DNA from: Variovorax paradoxus
GTDB taxonomy: Bacteria; Pseudomonadota; Gammaproteobacteria; Burkholderiales; Burkholderiaceae_C
Direction of reading: 5' to 3'
DNA length: 64,000 nt
Assembly: GCF_018614875.1 (NCBI RefSeq)
Contig: NZ_JAGGNW010000012.1
Location: forward strand, 248,001 to 312,000
Position 1 is the first letter of the stretch. Each line of letters opens with the position of its first letter. Positions 60,881-64,000 of the stretch are shown here, piece by piece. The notes under the pieces are model-generated. The model saw nothing but the letters and a program-made list of their open reading frames with translations, ran no database searches and had not been told where the DNA came from. The translations under genes and the position numbers were made by a program.

Positions 60881-61294
60881 TCAGTGGCTGCTGCAGGCGG
60901 AGCCGCCCTTGTCGATCATCGGCGCATCGCGGTCGGCGCCCGCGGCAGCAAGCCGGCGCTCGTACTCGGCCCAGAGCCCGGCCTGGTTGGCGCCGAGCTC
61001 GTACAGCAGGTTCCACGAGAAGATGCCGGTGTCGTGGCCGTCGCTGAAGACCGGCTGCACGGCGTAGTTGCCCACCGGCTTCAGGTCGACCAGCTCGACC
61101 TCGCGCTTGCCGGTCTGCAGGACTTCCTGCCCCGGGCCATGGCCCTGCACTTCGGCGGACGGCGAATAGATGCGCATCAGCTCGAACGGAATGCGGAAGG
61201 TGGCGCCGTCGGAGAAGCCGACCTCGAGCACGCGCGACTGGCCGTGCACGGTGATCGATTGCGGCGTCGGTGCGCCGGCTTGCAAACCTGCCAT
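60881..61294 (-). CDS. DUF971 domain protein (gamma-butyrobetaine hydroxylase-like N-terminal domain)
   Basis: A 137-residue protein consisting mainly of the small DUF971/GBBH-like N-terminal domain: ITVHGQSRVLEVGFSDGATF, RIPFELMRIYSPSAEVQGHG, LVDLKPVGNYAVQPVFSDGH and DTGIFSWNLLYELG. No dioxygenase domain follows. The C-terminus has two cysteines and a histidine (GSACSSH) that might bind a metal. It shares one base with the HIT stop (TGATG), so it is cotranslated. Linkage to ubiE is widespread in betaproteobacteria; function is not established. Confidence 0.9.
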   Translation of the reverse strand: MAGLQAGAPTPQSITVHGQSRVLEVGFSDGATFRIPFELMRIYSPSAEVQGHGPGQEVLQTGKREVELVDLKPVGNYAVQPVFSDGHDTGIFSWNLLYELGANQAGLWAEYERRLAAAGADRDAPMIDKGGSACSSH

Positions 61295-61749
61295 CAGAAG
61301 CTCCTTGTGCCCAGTCGGGCCATCATCGCACGCTCGAGTGCAGGCAGGCGCGCGGCCACGGCGGCCTGCCGGGCCGCATCCGCTTCGCGCTGCACCGGCG
61401 CCCAGACAGAGCCGGGAAAATGGGTGTCGTCGGCAAAGCGCGCAATCACGTGCCAATGCAGGTGCGGCACCATGTTGCCGAGCGCCGCGAGGTTGATCTT
61501 GGCCGGCGCCAGATGCTCGCGCAGGCACTGCTCGACCACCGTCACCGCTTCCATGCACAGCACGCGGTCGGCCGCATCGAGGTCGGAAAACTCCGCCGCG
61601 TGTTCGCGCCAGACCACGCGGTAGAAGGCCGGGAATCCCGCCTCTTGCGCATGGATGACGCGCAGCTTGGCGCCCTCGAACACGATGCGTCCGCCGGGGC
61701 CTTCGCAGAACGGGCAGCCTGGGACCGCGCCGGTGGGAGCCACGGTCAT
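61294..61749 (-). CDS. HIT family protein
   Basis: A 151-residue nucleotide-binding protein of the histidine triad superfamily. The triad reads HLHWHV (PHLHWHVIARF), with ALGNMVPHLHWHVI around it; the N-terminal CPFCEG pair may bind zinc. Members hydrolyse dinucleotide or AMP-linked compounds. The end LPALERAMMARLGTRSF is not conserved. Start ATG 61749 overlaps the oxidoreductase stop (ATGA), and its stop overlaps the DUF971 start. Confidence 0.92.
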   Translation of the reverse strand: MTVAPTGAVPGCPFCEGPGGRIVFEGAKLRVIHAQEAGFPAFYRVVWREHAAEFSDLDAADRVLCMEAVTVVEQCLREHLAPAKINLAALGNMVPHLHWHVIARFADDTHFPGSVWAPVQREADAARQAAVAARLPALERAMMARLGTRSF

Positions 61750-64000
61750 ACCAGCACGCGCTCGATCCCGCCCTGGTTGGCGGCGGCCACATACTCGGGC
61801 ATCCAGTCCTTGCCGAGGAGCTTGTTGGCCATCTCGACCACGATGTAGTCTGCTTCGAGCAGGCCGTTGTTCAGGTCGTTGCCGTAGCGCGAGAGGCCTT
61901 GCAGGCAGCTCGGGCAGCTGGTGAGAATCTTGACGTTGTCCTTTTCACCGACCTTGCCGCTGTCGCGCAATGCGGCCTCGCCTTTCTTGAGCTCTTCTTC
62001 CTTGCGGAAGCGGATCTGCGTCGAGATGTCGGGCCGCGAGACGCCCAGCGTGCCCGATTCACCGCAGCAGCGGTCGTTCTTGAGCACGTTGTCTCCGACC
62101 AGCGCCTTCACGGTCTTCATGGGGTCCTGCAGCTTCATGGGGCTGTGGCAGGGGTCGTGGTACAGGTAGCCGCCACCGCCCGCATCCGCCAGCGTGATGC
62201 CCTTTTCGAGCAGGTACTCATGGATGTCGATGATGCGGCAGCCCGGAAAGATCTTGTCGAACTGGTAACCCTGCAGCTGGTCGTAGCAGGTGCCGCAACT
62301 CACCACCACCGTCTTGATGTCGAGGTAGTTGAGCGTGTTGGCCACGCGGTGGAACAGCACGCGGTTGTCCGTGATCATTTTCTCGGCCTTGTCGAACTGG
62401 CCGCTGCCGCGCTGCGGATAGCCGCAGCAGAGATAACCGGGCGGCAGCACCGTCTGCACGCCCGCATGCCAGAGCATGGCCTGCGTGGCGAGCCCGACCT
62501 GCGAGAACAGACGCTCCGAGCCGCACCCCGGAAAATAGAACACCGCCTCGGTCTCCGACGTGGTGGCCTTGGGGTCGCGGATGATCGGCACGTAGTCGGC
62601 ATCCTCGATGTCGAGCAGCGCGCGCGCCGTCTTCTTCGGCAGGTTGCCCGGCATCTTCTTGTTGATGAAGTGGATCACCTGCTCCTTGACGGGCGCCGGG
62701 CCGAGCGTGGCCGGCGGCGCGGCCGTCTGCTTGCGAGCCAGCCCGCGCAACAGGTCGTTGGCCAGGCGCTGCGCCTTGAAGCCGATGCCCACCATGCCGG
62801 CGCGCACCGCCTTGATGGTCTGCGGATTGGTCGCGTTGAGGAAGAACATCGCGGCCGCGTTGCCGGGACGGAAGCTCTTCTGTCCCATCTTGCGCAGCAG
62901 GTTGCGCATGTTCATCGACACGTCGCCGAAGTCGATCTTCACCGGGCACGGCGTGAGGCACTTGTGGCACACGGTGCAGTGGTCGGCCACGTCCTCGAAC
63001 TCTTCCCAGTGCTTGATGCTGATGCCGCGGCGGGTCTGCTCTTCATACAGGAAGGCCTCGACCAGCAGCGAGGTCGCAAGGATCTTGTTGCGCGGGCTGT
63101 ACAGCAGGTTGGCGCGCGGCACGTGGGTGGCGCATACCGGCTTGCACTTGCCGCAGCGCAGGCAGTCCTTCACGCTGTCGGCAATGGCGCCGATGTCGCT
63201 CTGCTGCATGATCAGCGACTCATGGCCCATGAGGCCGAAGCTCGGCGTGTAGGCGTTGGTCAGGTCGGCATGCAGTTCGACGTTTTCACCGGCCGGCGCG
63301 CGCACCAGCTTGCCCTTGTTGAATCGGCCCTCGGGGTCGACGCGCTGCTTGTAGTCCATGAAGGGCTTCAGCTCTTCGTCGCTCAGGAACTCGAGCTTGG
63401 TGATGCCGATGCCGTGCTCGCCCGAGATCACGCCGTCGAGGCTGCGCGCCAGCGCCATGATGCGCACCACCGCCGCATGCGCGGTCTGCAGCATGTCGTA
63501 GTTGTCGCTGTTGACGGGGATGTTGGTGTGCACGTTGCCGTCGCCCGCATGCATGTGCAGCGCAACCCACACGCGGCCTTTGAGCACCTGCTGGTGGATG
63601 GCCACGCATTCGGCAACGATGGGCGCAAACTCCACGCCGCTGAAGATCTCCTGCAGCGGCTGGCGCAGCTGGGTCTTCCAGCTGGCGCGCAGGGTGTGGT
63701 CCTGCAGCTGCGGGAACAGCGTGTCGACGTCGGCGAGCCATTCGGCCCAGAGCGCACGCACGCTCTGCACCAGCGCCACGGCCTGCGCCACGCGGTCTTC
63801 GAGCAGCTCGGCCGCGGGGATTTCATGCGCATCGTCGGTCTTGCCGAGCGGGAGGTTGCCGCGCAGCAGGAAGGCTTCGAGTGCGTCGGTGAGCGCGAGC
63901 TTGTTCTGCAGCGAAAGCTCGATGTTGATGCGCTCGATGCCATCGCTGTACTCGGCCATGCGCGGCAGCGGGATCACCACGTCTTCGTTGATCTTGAAGG
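61746..64000 (-). CDS. FAD-linked oxidase/Fe-S oxidoreductase (5' end beyond window)
   Basis: About 750 C-terminal residues of a large fused flavoprotein. First comes the C-terminal cap of an FAD-linked oxidase (HMHAGDGNVHTNIPV, then ISGEHGIGITKLEFLSDEEL), as in glycolate/D-lactate dehydrogenases. Then a 2[4Fe-4S] ferredoxin unit (CLRCGKCKPVC and CTVCHKCLTPCP) and two CCG heterodisulfide-reductase-like domains (CCGYPQRGSGQ and CCGESGTLGVSR). This is the GlpC/LutA-like plus GlcD-like fusion found in many betaproteobacteria, of total length near 1,250-1,350 residues; substrate unknown, perhaps a hydroxy acid. The start lies outside the window. Confidence 0.9.
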   Translation of the reverse strand, partial: FKINEDVVIPLPRMAEYSDGIERINIELSLQNKLALTDALEAFLLRGNLPLGKTDDAHEIPAAELLEDRVAQAVALVQSVRALWAEWLADVDTLFPQLQDHTLRASWKTQLRQPLQEIFSGVEFAPIVAECVAIHQQVLKGRVWVALHMHAGDGNVHTNIPVNSDNYDMLQTAHAAVVRIMALARSLDGVISGEHGIGITKLEFLSDEELKPFMDYKQRVDPEGRFNKGKLVRAPAGENVELHADLTNAYTPSFGLMGHESLIMQQSDIGAIADSVKDCLRCGKCKPVCATHVPRANLLYSPRNKILATSLLVEAFLYEEQTRRGISIKHWEEFEDVADHCTVCHKCLTPCPVKIDFGDVSMNMRNLLRKMGQKSFRPGNAAAMFFLNATNPQTIKAVRAGMVGIGFKAQRLANDLLRGLARKQTAAPPATLGPAPVKEQVIHFINKKMPGNLPKKTARALLDIEDADYVPIIRDPKATTSETEAVFYFPGCGSERLFSQVGLATQAMLWHAGVQTVLPPGYLCCGYPQRGSGQFDKAEKMITDNRVLFHRVANTLNYLDIKTVVVSCGTCYDQLQGYQFDKIFPGCRIIDIHEYLLEKGITLADAGGGGYLYHDPCHSPMKLQDPMKTVKALVGDNVLKNDRCCGESGTLGVSRPDISTQIRFRKEEELKKGEAALRDSGKVGEKDNVKILTSCPSCLQGLSRYGNDLNNGLLEADYIVVEMANKLLGKDWMPEYVAAANQGGIERVLV

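Overview
The window is chromosomal DNA of a GC-rich betaproteobacterium, most like Variovorax or a close relative in the Comamonadaceae. This rests on the uniformly high third-position GC of the housekeeping genes, gene neighbourhoods typical of Burkholderiales (DUF3460-scpA, secB-grxC, folE-BLUF, HIT-DUF971-ubiE-Tim44-ubiJ-ubiB), 17-nt GCTAT...TAGC palindromes, and GC-rich hairpin elements between genes. The assignment is inferred from sequence features only; no database was searched.

Layout. 0-10.6 kb: ordinary core and metabolic genes (partial LysR regulator, mrp, patatin phospholipase, YceH, a phosphodiester glycosidase, an isocitrate/isopropylmalate-type dehydrogenase, metG, an enoyl-CoA hydratase-like protein, a small lipoprotein, a SulP anion transporter). 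10.6-26.1 kb: an accessory block of visibly lower GC, transcribed leftward. It encodes a type I secretion ABC exporter, its HlyD-type adaptor, a frameshifted protein built from AP2/ERF-like repeats, a cysteine-containing lipoprotein of unknown function, and a 2,956-residue RTX protein that carries a subtilisin-like protease, a P domain, a LysM-like segment and five copies of a YIASYxDL repeat. A decayed AP2-like fragment lies just beyond the RTX gene, so AP2-like sequence occurs on both sides of it. No TolC-type outer-membrane gene is present, so that part must be supplied from elsewhere.

26.1-35.8 kb: cofactor biosynthesis. A BamE-like lipoprotein, DUF3460 and scpA are followed by nadB, panD, panB, panC, queE and queD on the plus strand, facing nadC-nadA and gpsA on the minus strand. 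The de novo quinolinate branch of NAD synthesis (nadB, nadA, nadC) and the pantoate/beta-alanine genes of pantothenate synthesis (panB, panC, panD) thus sit together. 35.8-42.4 kb: secB, grxC, a membrane rhodanese, gpmA, a CtpA-type protease, moeB and an AsmA-family protein. 42.6-45.1 kb: a signalling group with a stand-alone receiver, a NarL/FixJ regulator and a divergent CHASE3-type histidine kinase. 45.3-48.0 kb: a run of small membrane or stress-type proteins (DUF1328, DUF883/ElaB-like, holin-X-like, unknown, ferritin-like) ending at a terminator, with a convergent BON-domain lipoprotein.

48.1-64 kb: minus-strand operons. folE-BLUF-EamA-DUF429 joins GTP cyclohydrolase to a blue-light sensor. 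Next come aspS-nudB-endonuclease, a DUF502/FmdB pair, a sodium:solute symporter, and the ubiquinone group (HIT, DUF971, ubiE, Tim44-like, ubiJ, ubiB). The window ends inside a large FAD/Fe-S oxidoreductase gene. I saw no rRNA, tRNA, CRISPR array or intact insertion sequence. The most interesting part is the RTX-subtilase secretion cassette with its AP2-like repeats.
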